Notes: a model not told the origin generated them from the sequence alone. 64,000 nucleotides of DNA from Cellulomonas cellasea (GCF_030372105.1 NZ_JAUDBQ010000017.1:29505-93504); one strand, 5' to 3'; positions 33,692 through 41,978 are shown, counted from the first letter of the stretch. Made by a program: numbers and translations.

Positions 33692-34581
33692 CCCACGTGG
33701 CCTCCGTCGCCGTCCTCGGGCTCGGCACGATGGGGCGCGGCATGGCCGCCAACCTCATCCGTGCCGGGTTCGAGGTGACGGTGTGGAACCGCACCGGCGG
33801 CCCAACCGCCGAGGTCGCGGGCGCGCGCACGGCGTCGTCGATCGACGACGCCGTGCGCGGCCGCGACGTGGTCCTGTACTGCCTGTCTGACGATGCGGCC
33901 GTGCGGGCCGTGGCCCTCGGCGACGGCGGTGTGCTCGAGCACGTCGAGGACTCCACGGTCGTGGTCGACATGTCGACCATCAGCGTCGCGCTGAGCGACG
34001 AGGAGCACGCCGCCTTCGCCGCCCGCGGGGTCGCGATGCTCGACGCCCCCGTCTTCGGCTCGAAGGGCGAGGCGGAGGCCGGTGGCCTGTGGGTCGTCGT
34101 CGGCGGGGACGACGCGACGGTCGAGCGGGTGCGCCCAATGCTCGACGCCGTGAGCGAGTCGGTGCACCACATGGGGCCCGCCGGCTCCGGGGCGCGCACC
34201 AAGCTCGTCGGCAACCTGCTCGTGGCGGCGCAGCTCCAGTCCCTCGGGGAGGCGCTGACCCTCGCCGGGGCGGCCGGGCTCGACCTGCACAAGGTGCTCG
34301 ACGTCGTCGCCGTGACCGATTTCCGCACCCCGATCTACACGGGTGTCGGCCCGGCGGTGCTCGCCGGCGACTACTCGAAGGCGTTCGCGCTGCACCTCAT
34401 GCGCAAGGACGTCGGCTTGATCGGACAGCTCGCCGGGCAGCTCGGCGTGCACCTGCCCGCCACCGACGCCGTGGCGCGCAACCTCGACGCGGCGATGCTC
34501 GCCGGGTTCGGGAACCTCAACGCGTCGGCGCTTGTGCGAGTCATCGCCGCGCGCTCCGGCGTGGACCTCACCCGCGGCTGA
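33688..34581 (+). CDS. NAD(P)-dependent beta-hydroxyacid dehydrogenase (3-hydroxyisobutyrate dehydrogenase / tartronate-semialdehyde reductase family)
   Basis: 297 residues from GTG 33688 (GTGA overlap with dhaL). Rossmann motif VLGLGTMGRGMAANL near residue 9; substrate motif DAPVFGSKGEAEAG near 119, a variant of the usual DAPVSGG; catalytic Lys172 in GARTKLVGNLL. This family oxidises or reduces beta-hydroxyacids such as 3-hydroxyisobutyrate, glycerate and tartronate semialdehyde. Its place after DhaKL suggests it handles a C3 or C4 intermediate of the same pathway; the exact substrate is unknown. Confidence 0.87.
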   Translation: MTHVASVAVLGLGTMGRGMAANLIRAGFEVTVWNRTGGPTAEVAGARTASSIDDAVRGRDVVLYCLSDDAAVRAVALGDGGVLEHVEDSTVVVDMSTISVALSDEEHAAFAARGVAMLDAPVFGSKGEAEAGGLWVVVGGDDATVERVRPMLDAVSESVHHMGPAGSGARTKLVGNLLVAAQLQSLGEALTLAGAAGLDLHKVLDVVAVTDFRTPIYTGVGPAVLAGDYSKAFALHLMRKDVGLIGQLAGQLGVHLPATDAVARNLDAAMLAGFGNLNASALVRVIAARSGVDLTRG

Positions 34582-34664
34582 CAACGCGGCGATCGCGGGC
34601 CTGCCCAGCACTCGGACGGCAGGTCCGCGCATCGTCCCCATCAGGTCATGAAAGGCTCTGCGGT

Positions 34665-35495
34665 ATGCACGCGGACATCCAGAGGAGCACTGACGTGGTC
34701 GACCTTGCGTACGTCATCGCCGGATCGGAGGCCACCGGCGGCGCCGGCCTCCAGGTGGACCTGAAGACCTTCCAGGAGCTGGGGGTCTTCGGGCTCGGGA
34801 CGGTGACGTGCATCGTCTCGTTCGACCCGGCCAACGGCTGGGGCCACAGGTTCTTCCCGGTGCCCGCCGAGGTCATCGCCGCGCAGATGGAGGCCGCCAC
34901 CGCCGCCTACGCGCTGGACGTCGTCAAGGTCGGCATGCTCGGCACGCCCGCGACGATCGACGTCGTCGCCGAGGGGCTGCGCCGCCAGCCGTGGCGGCAC
35001 GTGGTGCTCGACCCGGTGCTGATCTGCAAGGGCCAGGAAGCCGGCGCCGCGCTCGACACCGACAACGCCCTGCGCGAGCAGGTGCTGCCGCTGGCGACAG
35101 TCGTCACGCCCAACCTGTTCGAGGCCCGCACGCTGTCCGGCATGGACGTCATCGAGACGGTCGAGCAGCTCACCGAGGCCGCGCGCCGCATCCAAGAGCT
35201 GGGTCCGCGCTACGTCGTCGCGAAGGGCGGGGTCGACCTGCCCGGCGACGACGCCGTGGACGTGCTGGTCGACGGAGACGACGTGACCATCCTGTCCACG
35301 CCCAAGATCGGCCAGGAGCGGGTCTCCGGCGCCGGCTGCACGCTCGCCGCCGCCATCACGGCCGAACTCGCCAAGGGCGTCGACGTGGCCGAGGCCGTCG
35401 CGCACGCGAAGAGCTTCGTCACCGCCGGCATCGAAGGGCGCGTCGGAGGCCGTGCGCCGTTCGAGGCCGTGTGGCAAGGCGCTGTGCGCGTCTAG
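34665..35495 (+). CDS. pdxK: PfkB/ThiD-type pyridoxine or hydroxymethylpyrimidine kinase
   Basis: About 276 residues of ribokinase-like fold in the ThiD/PdxK group. AYVIAGSEATGGAGLQVDLKTFQELGVFGLGTVTCIV resembles Gram-positive PdxK. The anion-hole motif is GAGCTLAAAITA near the C-terminus (usual GTGCT/GAGD, here SGAGCTLA). A DPVLICKGQE segment is also present. In Gram-positive bacteria such proteins phosphorylate pyridoxal or HMP; in this context a sugar-analogue substrate cannot be excluded. It is 83 bp after the dehydrogenase with its own AAAGG site. ATG 34665 is chosen; GTG 34695 is an alternative. Confidence 0.78.
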   Translation: MHADIQRSTDVVDLAYVIAGSEATGGAGLQVDLKTFQELGVFGLGTVTCIVSFDPANGWGHRFFPVPAEVIAAQMEAATAAYALDVVKVGMLGTPATIDVVAEGLRRQPWRHVVLDPVLICKGQEAGAALDTDNALREQVLPLATVVTPNLFEARTLSGMDVIETVEQLTEAARRIQELGPRYVVAKGGVDLPGDDAVDVLVDGDDVTILSTPKIGQERVSGAGCTLAAAITAELAKGVDVAEAVAHAKSFVTAGIEGRVGGRAPFEAVWQGAVRV

Positions 35496-35549
35496 CACTG
35501 CCCGCGCCCCCGCCTCTGTGAGCGAGCGGGCGCGGCTCAGACGGCCGGG

Positions 35550-35581
35550 CGGTCCTGCCCCACCCCTGTCGGGCAGGACCG
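35550..35581 (+). terminator. Hairpin terminator after PdxK-type kinase gene
   Basis: A perfect 11-bp inverted repeat (CGGTCCTGCCC and complement) with a 10-base loop, in the 214-bp gap after the kinase. It should end the DeoR-controlled operon. The remaining intergenic sequence shows no gene. Confidence 0.65.
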
Positions 35582-35709
35582 TCCGGTCCTCGCATCGAGG
35601 CCGCCGTGCGCGGGCCCATCCCTTGCCGGATCGCCTGCCGGGTCGCAGAGTGGGAGGGCGACCGCGGGGCGCCGCCCCCAGCGAAGCGTCCGACGAGGAG
35701 CGCAGCCGC

Positions 35710-36117
35710 ATGCAGATCCTGCCCACCGCGCCCGAGGCTCCTAGCGCCCAGGGGCCCGCTGAGTGGTTCACCGGCGAGGTGTGGATCGACGTGGTGGCGG
35801 TGCCGCCCGATCCGTCCCGGCTGCGGGTCAACGCCGTGCACTTCACCCCCGGCGCCCGCACCCACTGGCACCGGCACGCCAACGGCCAGACATTGCACGT
35901 CACCGAGGGTGTCGCCCGGATCGGGACCCGCGACGGCGCGGTGCTGGAGGTGCGCCCCGGGCAGACAGTGTGGACGCCGCCGGGGGAGTGGCACTGGCAC
36001 GGCGCGGCGCCCGGGGCGTTCATGACGCACCTGGCGATGTGGGAGATCGGCGCGGCCGACGGCGGCCCGGACACCGAGTGGGGCGAGGCGGTCACCGACG
36101 CGCAGTACGACGCCTGA
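35710..36117 (+). CDS. Cupin-domain protein
   Basis: 135 residues, a single small beta-barrel cupin. The metal-binding motif 1 is visible as HFTPGARTHWHRHANGQTLHVTEG (key residues His-x-His, and a Gln in place of the usual Glu). Motif 2 is GQTVWTPPGEWHWHGAAPG with its His. Such single-domain cupins include small dioxygenase-like and sensory proteins, and also partners of carboxymuconolactone decarboxylases; no substrate can be assigned. GAGGAG precedes ATG 35710. The gene is followed 67 bp later by a DUF2255 gene on the same strand. Confidence 0.82.
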   Translation: MQILPTAPEAPSAQGPAEWFTGEVWIDVVAVPPDPSRLRVNAVHFTPGARTHWHRHANGQTLHVTEGVARIGTRDGAVLEVRPGQTVWTPPGEWHWHGAAPGAFMTHLAMWEIGAADGGPDTEWGEAVTDAQYDA

Positions 36118-36184
36118 CCGGCGGCGGCGCGGCGGCACAGGCTGGGCTCCAGGCGGGACCTCAGACCTGAGAAGGAGGAGCGCG

Positions 36185-36565
36185 ATGGCGGGCTGGACCG
36201 AGGACGAGCTGTCGAGGATCGGCGGCACGGAGCTCATGCACCTGGCGTCGAGGCGCCCGGACGGGACCTTGCGGCCGTACGTGACGATGTGGGACGTGCG
36301 CGTCGGGAACGACGTCTACGTCCGGTCGGCCTACGGGCCGGACAACGGGTGGTACGTCCGGGCGAAGGCCAGCGGCACAGGCCGTATCCGGTCCGGCGGG
36401 GTGGAGCGGGACGTCGTCTTCGAGGACGCGGCGCCCGACGAGGCCGCGGCCATCACCGCCGCTTACCACGAGAAGTACGACCAGTTCGGCCCCGCGATCG
36501 TCGGCACCGTGACAGGGCCCGACGCGGAGGCGGTGACCCTCCGGCTCGTGCCGGCCGACGGCTGA
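36185..36565 (+). CDS. DUF2255 family protein
   Basis: 126 residues. The sequence WTEDELSRIGGTELMHLASRRPDGTLRPYVTMWDVRVGNDVYVRSAYG is the DUF2255 signature, a family with a flavin-reductase-like split-barrel appearance and no known activity. KYDQFGPAIVGTV near the C-terminus is typical. GGAGGAG precedes the ATG. It may be co-transcribed with the cupin gene. Confidence 0.82.
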   Translation: MAGWTEDELSRIGGTELMHLASRRPDGTLRPYVTMWDVRVGNDVYVRSAYGPDNGWYVRAKASGTGRIRSGGVERDVVFEDAAPDEAAAITAAYHEKYDQFGPAIVGTVTGPDAEAVTLRLVPADG

Positions 36566-36821
36566 CACAGGCCCCCGATCGTGTGACGGGTCTCACTGCC
36601 CGGACGCGCAGGCGACGAGTGGGACAATGGAAGGACCGGCTCGCAGAGCGAGGGCCCGCCCATCCGCATGGCCAGGCCGACCTCTGTGCTCCCGGCGTCC
36701 TCGCCGCCCACTGCCCCACCCACGGGCGCGGCTCGGACGACGGGGCGATCAGGCGCTCTGGGGCTCAGCCTCCGGCGCGATCGGGTGCGGTGCCGATCGC
36801 AAGCGAAGGACACAGCTCAGG

Positions 36822-37334
36822 ATGCAGTTCTCTGAGGGTCAGACGGTCATCCACCCTCACCACGGACCGGCCACCATCACGCAGATGGTCGAGCGCACGA
36901 TCAACGGAACGAGCAGGCAGTACGTGCACCTGCAGGTGCATCAGACCAGCCTCGAGGTCGCAGTGCCCCTCGACACCGCCGAGGAGGTCGGCCTGCGGCC
37001 GGTGTTCGCCGAGGCGCAGGCGCAGCAGCTGCTCGACGTGCTGCGGGCGCCCTCCGGCGAGCAGGAGGAGAACTGGTCGCGGCGCTTCAAGGCGAACCAG
37101 GAGAAGCTGCGCGTCGGCGAGCTCGCCATGACCGCCGAAGTGGTCCGCGACCTCACCCGCCGCCAGGAGGAGCGAGGGCTGTCCACGGGCGAGAAGGAGA
37201 TGCTCCAGAGCGCCCGCCAGCCCGTCCTCGCGGAGCTGGCGCTATCCCTGTCGCTCGGCGACGCGGAGGTCGACCGGCTCGTCGACACTGCAGTCCGCGG
37301 CGAGGAGACCGACCCCGTCGCCGTCCAGGCCTGA
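36822..37334 (+). CDS. carD: CarD-family RNA polymerase-binding regulator
   Basis: 170 residues. The N-terminal Tudor-like RNAP-interaction domain reads MQFSEGQTVIHPHHGPATITQMVERTINGTSRQYVHL. The C-terminal DNA-binding helical domain has NWSRRFKANQEKLRVGELAMTAEVVRDLTRRQEERGLSTGEKEML, with the conserved Trp (NWS) that wedges into the -10 minor groove of promoters. Mycobacterial CarD stabilises the open complex at rRNA and other promoters and is essential. Neighbours here are not the usual ispD/ispF, so this may be a second, paralogous CarD-type protein. GAAGGA lies 10 bases before ATG 36822. Confidence 0.85.
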   Translation: MQFSEGQTVIHPHHGPATITQMVERTINGTSRQYVHLQVHQTSLEVAVPLDTAEEVGLRPVFAEAQAQQLLDVLRAPSGEQEENWSRRFKANQEKLRVGELAMTAEVVRDLTRRQEERGLSTGEKEMLQSARQPVLAELALSLSLGDAEVDRLVDTAVRGEETDPVAVQA

Positions 37335-37372
37335 CCCGGCGCGATCTCACCCGCCGTCCAGCCCGACATCGC

Positions 37373-37655
37373 TCAGGCCCAGGCCGCCACGGCCCGGGCC
37401 CTGTCCACGGTGTCGGCCTGGGCGGCGGTCTTGTCGGGGCGGCGCCTCACTCGTATCCCGTCGCCGCGACGATCAACTCCGCGAAGAGCCTCCATGTCGC
37501 GCTCTCCTGGTCGCCGCCTCCACCCTGCACGCGCGAAGAGGCCACAGCCGCCAGGCGTCCAGGAAGCGTGGGAGCGTCGCGTTCGCAGAACCGCTGGGTC
37601 TGCTAGGCGATCATCCCGTCGGTCATGCCTTTCACGTTTTGCCGGCAAGGCGATG
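37373..37655 (-). pseudogene. Decayed second copy of the 3' end of the ATP-dependent DNA ligase gene
   Basis: Read on the minus strand, 37655-37583 aligns with the active ligase gene around 38270-38199 (GKTFKGMTDEMLAWQTQRF), with a one-base deletion after AAAACGT and a TGG-to-TAG nonsense change. The final part (PDKTAAQADTVDRARAVAAWA then stop at 37373) aligns with the true C-terminus DDKSAAEADTIDTVRALVAPT. The distance between the two matching blocks is the same in both copies (about 270 bases), so the whole tail was once present and has degenerated. Nothing upstream of this tail is recognisable. Confidence 0.75.
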
Positions 37656-37666
37656 ACGGGCGACCC

Positions 37667-37966
37667 TCAGGGACGCGCAGCGTGCTCCACGAGGCGGAGC
37701 AGCCCGATGGCATGGTTGAGCGCGTGCCACGCCGGGAACGCGTCGCCGTCCGCGAGCATGCCTCGGGCTTCGATGAGGTCGTCGGTGATCTGGCCGACCG
37801 TGCGCTCCTGCGGCTCTCGCGAGAGGTCGAACGAGGCGTCGACCGGCAGGTGCCAGTAGTGGTCGTGGTCGAGCGGCACCTCGGGCCCGAACTCTGCCAC
37901 GAAGGCGTCTAGGGCGAGAGCGAGCGCGGCGCGGAGGTCCGCGACGCGGAGGACGTCGTCTGACAT
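37667..37966 (-). CDS. Small conserved-looking protein of unknown function
   Basis: 99 residues: MSDDVLRVADLRAALALALDAF, then HDHYWHLPVDASFDLSREPQ and TVGQITDDLIEARGML, ending ALNHAIGLLRLVEHAARP. It looks like a real small soluble, mostly helical protein (balanced codon use, sensible amino-acid mix), with a Trp/His-rich centre. I do not recognise the family. It lies between the active DNA-ligase gene and the decayed ligase tail, on the same strand, 22 bp downstream of the active ligase stop, so it may be co-transcribed. A partner-type role cannot be assigned. Confidence 0.7.
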   Translation of the reverse strand: MSDDVLRVADLRAALALALDAFVAEFGPEVPLDHDHYWHLPVDASFDLSREPQERTVGQITDDLIEARGMLADGDAFPAWHALNHAIGLLRLVEHAARP

Positions 37967-37988
37967 GCGCCGAGCCTGGCAGACGTCG

Positions 37989-39524
37989 TCACGTCGGGGC
38001 CACCAACGCGCGGACGGTATCGATCGTGTCCGCCTCGGCGGCGGACTTGTCGTCGCGGTACCGCAGGACGCGGGCGAACCGGAGCGCCAGCCCTCCCGGG
38101 TAGCGGGTCGAGCGCTGCAGCCCGTCGAACGCGATCTCGACGACCTGCTCGGGCCGGACCGTGACGGTCCAGCCGTCGTCGGCGACCTCGAGCTCGCGGA
38201 ATCGCTGGGTCTGCCACGCGAGCATCTCGTCGGTCATGCCCTTGAACGTCTTGCCGAGCATGACGAAGCCGCCTGCGGGGTCGCGGGCTCCGAGGTGGAT
38301 GTTCGACAGCAGCCCCTCACGCCGCCCGGAGCCGCGCTCGACGGCGAGCACCACGAGGTCGAGGGTGTGCCGGGGTTTGACCTTGACCCACGCGGAGCCG
38401 CGTCGGCCCGCCTCGTAGGGCGCGGCGGCGTCTTTGACGAGGGCGCCCTCTTGGCCGGCGGCCACCCATCGGGCGAAGGCGGCCTGCGCGGCGTCGGCGT
38501 CGTCGGTGACGATCCGCTCGACGACGTGCCCGCCGGCGACGGCGTCGAGCACGGCGAGGCGTTCGAGCAGCGGCGCGTCGAGGAGGTCGCGGCCGTCTGC
38601 GTGCAGCACGTCGAAGAAGAACGGGCTGAGGGTGGTGACGGCTGCGAGCTCGGCGTCCTGGGTGGCGCTGCGCGCGGAGGTCTCCTGGAAGGGCCGGGGT
38701 TGGCCGTCGGGGCCGAGGGCGAGCGCCTCGCCGTCGAGCACGGCGGTGTGGACGGGCAGTGAGCGGACCACGGCGACGATCTCGGGCACGCGGGCGGTGA
38801 CGTCGTCGAGGCTCCGGGTGAAGATCCGCACGTCGTCCCCGTCGCGGTGGGCCTGCACGCGGATGCCGTCGAGTTTCGCGTCGACGACGACGGGCCGCCC
38901 GGCGAAGCCCGCGACAGCGGTGGCGATGTCGGGGGCGGACGCGGCGAGCATGGGGCGGACGGGCCGCCCGACGGCCAGGCCGAACTCGGCGAGGGCGGCC
39001 AGGGCCTCGTCGGGGGACCCGGCGCCGAGGGCCGCCGAGGCGACCGGCTCTGTCGCCCCGGCGAGCATCGCGGCCCGGCGCACCGCGTCCGGGGGCACGC
39101 CGGCCGCCTCTGCCACGGCGTCCAGCAGCAGCGCGTCGAGGGCGCCCTGGCGCAGGTCCCCGGTGACGAGCCCGCGCAACAGGCGCTGTTCGGCGGCGGT
39201 GGCGGCGGCGAACAGGTCAGTGGCGAGCGCGGTCCGCTGGGTGGAGGAGCCGGGGCCGGAGAGTCGCGACATCTGCTCGAAGGCGGCGTTGACGGCCAGC
39301 ACGTCGAGGGTGGGCTCGGTGGCCGGATCGGGCATCGCGGCGAGTGAGCGCCAGCCCAGGCCGGTGCGGCGTTGCCGCAGTTCCCCGGCGAGGTAGCGGG
39401 CGACCACGGGCGCCTCGTCGGGCGCTGTGCGGCGCAGCAGGTCGACGAGCAGCGCGCGCTTCGCCAGGCGCGAGCGCGTGTCGGCCAGAGCGGCCGAGGT
39501 GGCGGCGACGTCGGCGAGGAGCAC
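37989..39524 (-). CDS. lig: ATP-dependent DNA ligase (LigB-type)
   Basis: 511 residues, close to the usual size of actinobacterial ATP-dependent DNA ligases. An N-terminal helical DNA-binding domain (LLADVAATSAALADTRSRLAKRALL) comes first. The nucleotidyltransferase domain has the KxDG active-site Lys in VVDAKLDGIRV and motifs FTRSLDDVTARVPEI, DGEALAL, FFFDVLHADG and EGALVKD. An OB-fold domain carries WVKVKPRHTLDLVVLA. The C-terminus ends YRDDKSAAEADTIDTVRALVAPT. The start is GTG 39524, at the family's usual LLADV beginning. It seals nicks in DNA repair and is not the essential NAD-dependent replicative ligase. Confidence 0.92.
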   Translation of the reverse strand: MLLADVAATSAALADTRSRLAKRALLVDLLRRTAPDEAPVVARYLAGELRQRRTGLGWRSLAAMPDPATEPTLDVLAVNAAFEQMSRLSGPGSSTQRTALATDLFAAATAAEQRLLRGLVTGDLRQGALDALLLDAVAEAAGVPPDAVRRAAMLAGATEPVASAALGAGSPDEALAALAEFGLAVGRPVRPMLAASAPDIATAVAGFAGRPVVVDAKLDGIRVQAHRDGDDVRIFTRSLDDVTARVPEIVAVVRSLPVHTAVLDGEALALGPDGQPRPFQETSARSATQDAELAAVTTLSPFFFDVLHADGRDLLDAPLLERLAVLDAVAGGHVVERIVTDDADAAQAAFARWVAAGQEGALVKDAAAPYEAGRRGSAWVKVKPRHTLDLVVLAVERGSGRREGLLSNIHLGARDPAGGFVMLGKTFKGMTDEMLAWQTQRFRELEVADDGWTVTVRPEQVVEIAFDGLQRSTRYPGGLALRFARVLRYRDDKSAAEADTIDTVRALVAPT

Positions 39525-39579
39525 CCTGCCATCCTGGCCTCGCGGGCGCCGCGCCGCCCCTGGGACGGGGCAGGCGCGC

Positions 39580-39963
39580 TCAGTCCGTGGTGGAGCCCCC
39601 GTAGTCCAGTCCGGGCCAGTGCGCCCATTCCTCGAAGTGCTCGGCGCGCCCGTCGGGCGCGAACCGCACGATCCACAGGTCGCGGAACTCACGGGGCTGG
39701 TCTCCGAGGTCGCCGAGGTACTGCACCTCGACGCGCAGCACCGCCGTGGGCGGCGCGACGGCGACAGGCTCTGCGCGCATTGTGAACGGCGTGGGGTCTG
39801 GCCAGAACTCGGCGATGGCGGCGTGCCCGCGCAGGCCGTCGTCGTATGCGCCGCGCCGGTAGACCGCCTGCTCGGTGAACAAGTCCTCGACGGCGGCAGT
39901 GTCCTGCGCGCGCCAGGCCTGCTCGTAGCGGGCGGCCCAAGCCATGACGTCATCGGTGTCCAT
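39580..39963 (-). CDS. SnoaL-like / NTF2-fold protein
   Basis: 127 residues. MDTDDVMAWAARYEQAWRAQDTAAVEDLFTEQAVYRRGAYDDGLRGHAAIAEFWPD followed by beta strands (VEVQYLGDL, FRDLWIVRFAPDGRAEHFEEWAHWPG) is the cone-shaped alpha-beta barrel of the SnoaL/NTF2 group. The family includes cyclases, isomerases and ligand-binding proteins, and function cannot be told from sequence. ATG 39963 is adjacent to the divergent promoter region shared with the Mut7-C gene. Confidence 0.85.
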   Translation of the reverse strand: MDTDDVMAWAARYEQAWRAQDTAAVEDLFTEQAVYRRGAYDDGLRGHAAIAEFWPDPTPFTMRAEPVAVAPPTAVLRVEVQYLGDLGDQPREFRDLWIVRFAPDGRAEHFEEWAHWPGLDYGGSTTD

Positions 39964-40057
39964 ACGTCCCCTCGTCTGGTCTGCCGAGCCTGACATGCCG
40001 GGGGTCCGCAAGCATGCGGGGTGGGGCATCACCCCCAGGGGCGCGCATCCTGGGAGG

Positions 40058-40789
40058 GTGCGCGCAGTCCGGCTGGACATCGACCCCGCGCTGCGGTTCC
40101 TGCTGCGGCCGGGGCGTCGGGGTGGGCACTTCACGGCGGCTGCCGCGGACACCGACACGTGGGGGCATGTCGTCGAGTCGGTGGGTGTGCCGCTCACGGA
40201 GGTCGGGGCGCTCACGGTGGGCGACGCCACCGTCGCGACGTCGGCGCAGGCTGCTGACGGGCTGCTCCACGTGGCGCCTGTCGCGCGGCCGCAGGCCACG
40301 GCTGCCTGGCCGCCGCGCTTCCTGCTCGACGTGCACCTGGGCGGCTTGGTGCGCCGCCTGCGGCTGCTGGGAGTGGCCGCCGCCTACCGCCCCGAGGCGG
40401 ACGACCCGGAGCTGGTGCGCATCGCCGCGGCGGAGGGCCGGGTGCTGCTCACGCGGGATCGCGGGCTGTTGCGTCGCCGGAGCCTGCCGCAGGGCGCGCT
40501 GGTGCGCGGGTCGGCCACGGGCGACCAGCTCGACGATGTGCTCGACAGGTTCGCCCCGCCCTTGGCGCCGTGGACGCGGTGCACCGCGTGCGGGGGAGCG
40601 CTCGCGGTGGTGGACGCCCGGGAGGTGGCGGCCGAGGTGCGTCCGGGCACGTCCCGGACGTACGCGGAGTTCGCCCGGTGCGTGGAGTGCGGGCACGTGT
40701 ACTGGCACGGGGCGCATGCGGCGCGGATCGATCCCGTGGTCGCCCATGCGAGGGATGTGGTGGCGCGCCGGAGGGGCGCTTCGCGGTGA
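40058..40789 (+). CDS. Mut7-C RNase-like domain protein with N-terminal ubiquitin-like domain
   Basis: 243 residues. Residues 1-80 resemble the Mut7-C ubiquitin-like domain (RLDIDPALRFLLRPGRRGG and HVVESVGVPLTEVGAL). The rest is the Mut7-C PIN-like RNase domain: FLLDVHLGGLVRRLRLLGVAAAY, then LLTRDRGLLRRRSLPQGALV, and a C-terminal zinc ribbon with CTACGG and CVECGHVYWHG. The acidic residues D (LLDVH) and D (LTRDRGL) are those expected of the nuclease. The start is uncertain: GTG 40058 has GGGAGG immediately before it. It is probably an RNA-degrading enzyme; its target is unknown. Confidence 0.85.
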   Translation: MRAVRLDIDPALRFLLRPGRRGGHFTAAAADTDTWGHVVESVGVPLTEVGALTVGDATVATSAQAADGLLHVAPVARPQATAAWPPRFLLDVHLGGLVRRLRLLGVAAAYRPEADDPELVRIAAAEGRVLLTRDRGLLRRRSLPQGALVRGSATGDQLDDVLDRFAPPLAPWTRCTACGGALAVVDAREVAAEVRPGTSRTYAEFARCVECGHVYWHGAHAARIDPVVAHARDVVARRRGASR

Positions 40790-40804
40790 TCTGATCCCAT
40801 CTTG

Positions 40805-40816
40805 CGAACCGGTTCG
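40805..40816. promoter_or_regulatory. LacI-type operator O1
   Basis: CGAACCGGTTCG, a perfect palindrome identical in core to O2, centred 65 bp upstream of it. Lies upstream of a -35 TTGCGC (40839-40844). Confidence 0.8.
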
Positions 40817-40838
40817 TATGCTGGCCCATGAATCCGCC

Positions 40839-40866
40839 TTGCGCTGCGCTGAACAGTGCCTATATG
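40839..40866 (+). promoter_or_regulatory. Promoter of the LacI/ABC/glycosidase cluster
   Basis: TTGCGC at 40839-40844 and TATATG at 40861-40866 are separated by 16 bases, between the two LacI operators. Confidence 0.55.
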
Positions 40867-40868
40867 TT

Positions 40869-40882
40869 GCGAACCGGTTCGC
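40869..40882. promoter_or_regulatory. LacI-type operator O2
   Basis: GCGAACCGGTTCGC, a 14-base perfect palindrome just after the -10 hexamer, where a bound repressor blocks initiation. It pairs with O1 about six helical turns away, suited to DNA looping. Confidence 0.85.
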
Positions 40883-40943
40883 TAGTTGTCAGTCCCACCA
40901 CTTCGCGGGGGACAGGGCACAGCGACAATCCGGAGAGGCGACA

Positions 40944-41978
40944 ATGGCGACGATCGGCGATGTGGCCAAGGCTGCGGGAGTCTCCCGCAGCACGGCGTCC
41001 TACGTGCTCACCGGGAAGCGCACCACCTCGCTCGAGGTGCGTCGGCGCGTCGAGCAGGCCGTCCGCGACCTCGGCTACACGCCGAACGCCGGCGCCCGCG
41101 CGCTGGCGACGTCGCAGAGCAAGGTGCTCGGCCTGCTCGTCCAGTTCCTCGAGGACGAGTTCGCCCCGGCGATGCTGCAGTACATGCTCGGCGTCTCGAA
41201 CGTCGCCCGTGAGCTCGGCTACGACATCCTCATGGTCACCGAGCCCGACGGCTCCCAGGCCCTGAAGCGGATCACCGACTCCCGCATGGTCGATGGCGTG
41301 GTGCTGATGAACGTCGCCGACGACGACGAGCGCCTGCCGGTGCTGCGGGCCTCGGGCGTCCCCGGCGCGCTCGTCGGGCTCCCCGGCGACTGCGCTGGCC
41401 TGGATGTCTTCGACCTCGACTTCGAGGAGGCCGGCCGCACGATGGTCGACCACCTCGCCGACTTGGGGCACCGCGACTTGGTGCTCGTCTCCCAGCCCGA
41501 GCACGTCGTCGAGCGTGGCGGCGCGTACGTCTGGCGGCTGCGGGACGCCGCCCTCGCGCAGGCCAAGGCGCGGGGGATCACGCTGCACGCCGAGTACGGC
41601 GAGTCGCAGCAGCCCGCCGTCGGGCGGTTCCTCGACGACCTGCTCGACCGCCACCCGCAGGCCACCGGCCTGCTCCTGCACAACGAGGCCGCCGCGGCCG
41701 CGCTGCCTTCCGTGCTGCACGCGCGCGGCATCCAGTCGCCCCGCGACCTCTCCGTGATCGGGCAGTACTCCGACGAGTTCGCCCGCACCTTCTCCCTGCC
41801 GTTCTCCTCGATCGAGAGCGCACCCGACCGGCTCGGCCGGATGGCGGTGCGCCAGCTCGTGCGTCGAATCGAGCAGCAGGACCCGACCGACCCGCACGTC
41901 GTGCGGTTCGTGTCACCCGAGTTGGTCGACCGGGGGAGCACGGCGCCGCCCGTGTCCCCGCCGGACGTCCGGCCCTAG
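40944..41978 (+). CDS. LacI-family transcriptional repressor
   Basis: 344 residues. The N-terminal HTH is MATIGDVAKAAGVSRSTASYVLTGKRTTSLEVRRRVEQAVRDLGYTPNAGARALAT, with the hinge helix at GARALA. The ligand domain is PBP-I-like (VDGVVLMNVADDD, LVSQPEHVV, GLLLHNEAAAAALPSVL). It most probably binds the two GAACCGGTTC operators directly upstream and controls itself and the ABC-glycosidase genes downstream, releasing on a xylose- or arabinose-derived oligosaccharide. ATG 40944 follows GGAGAGG. The gap to the binding-protein gene is about 60 bp, so they form one transcription unit. Confidence 0.92.
   Translation: MATIGDVAKAAGVSRSTASYVLTGKRTTSLEVRRRVEQAVRDLGYTPNAGARALATSQSKVLGLLVQFLEDEFAPAMLQYMLGVSNVARELGYDILMVTEPDGSQALKRITDSRMVDGVVLMNVADDDERLPVLRASGVPGALVGLPGDCAGLDVFDLDFEEAGRTMVDHLADLGHRDLVLVSQPEHVVERGGAYVWRLRDAALAQAKARGITLHAEYGESQQPAVGRFLDDLLDRHPQATGLLLHNEAAAAALPSVLHARGIQSPRDLSVIGQYSDEFARTFSLPFSSIESAPDRLGRMAVRQLVRRIEQQDPTDPHVVRFVSPELVDRGSTAPPVSPPDVRP

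Noticed and set aside
36159..36171. Palindrome CTCAG-AC-CTGAG before the DUF2255 gene
   Set aside because: Short arms and overlap with the ribosome-binding region; could arise by chance, so not reported as an operator.
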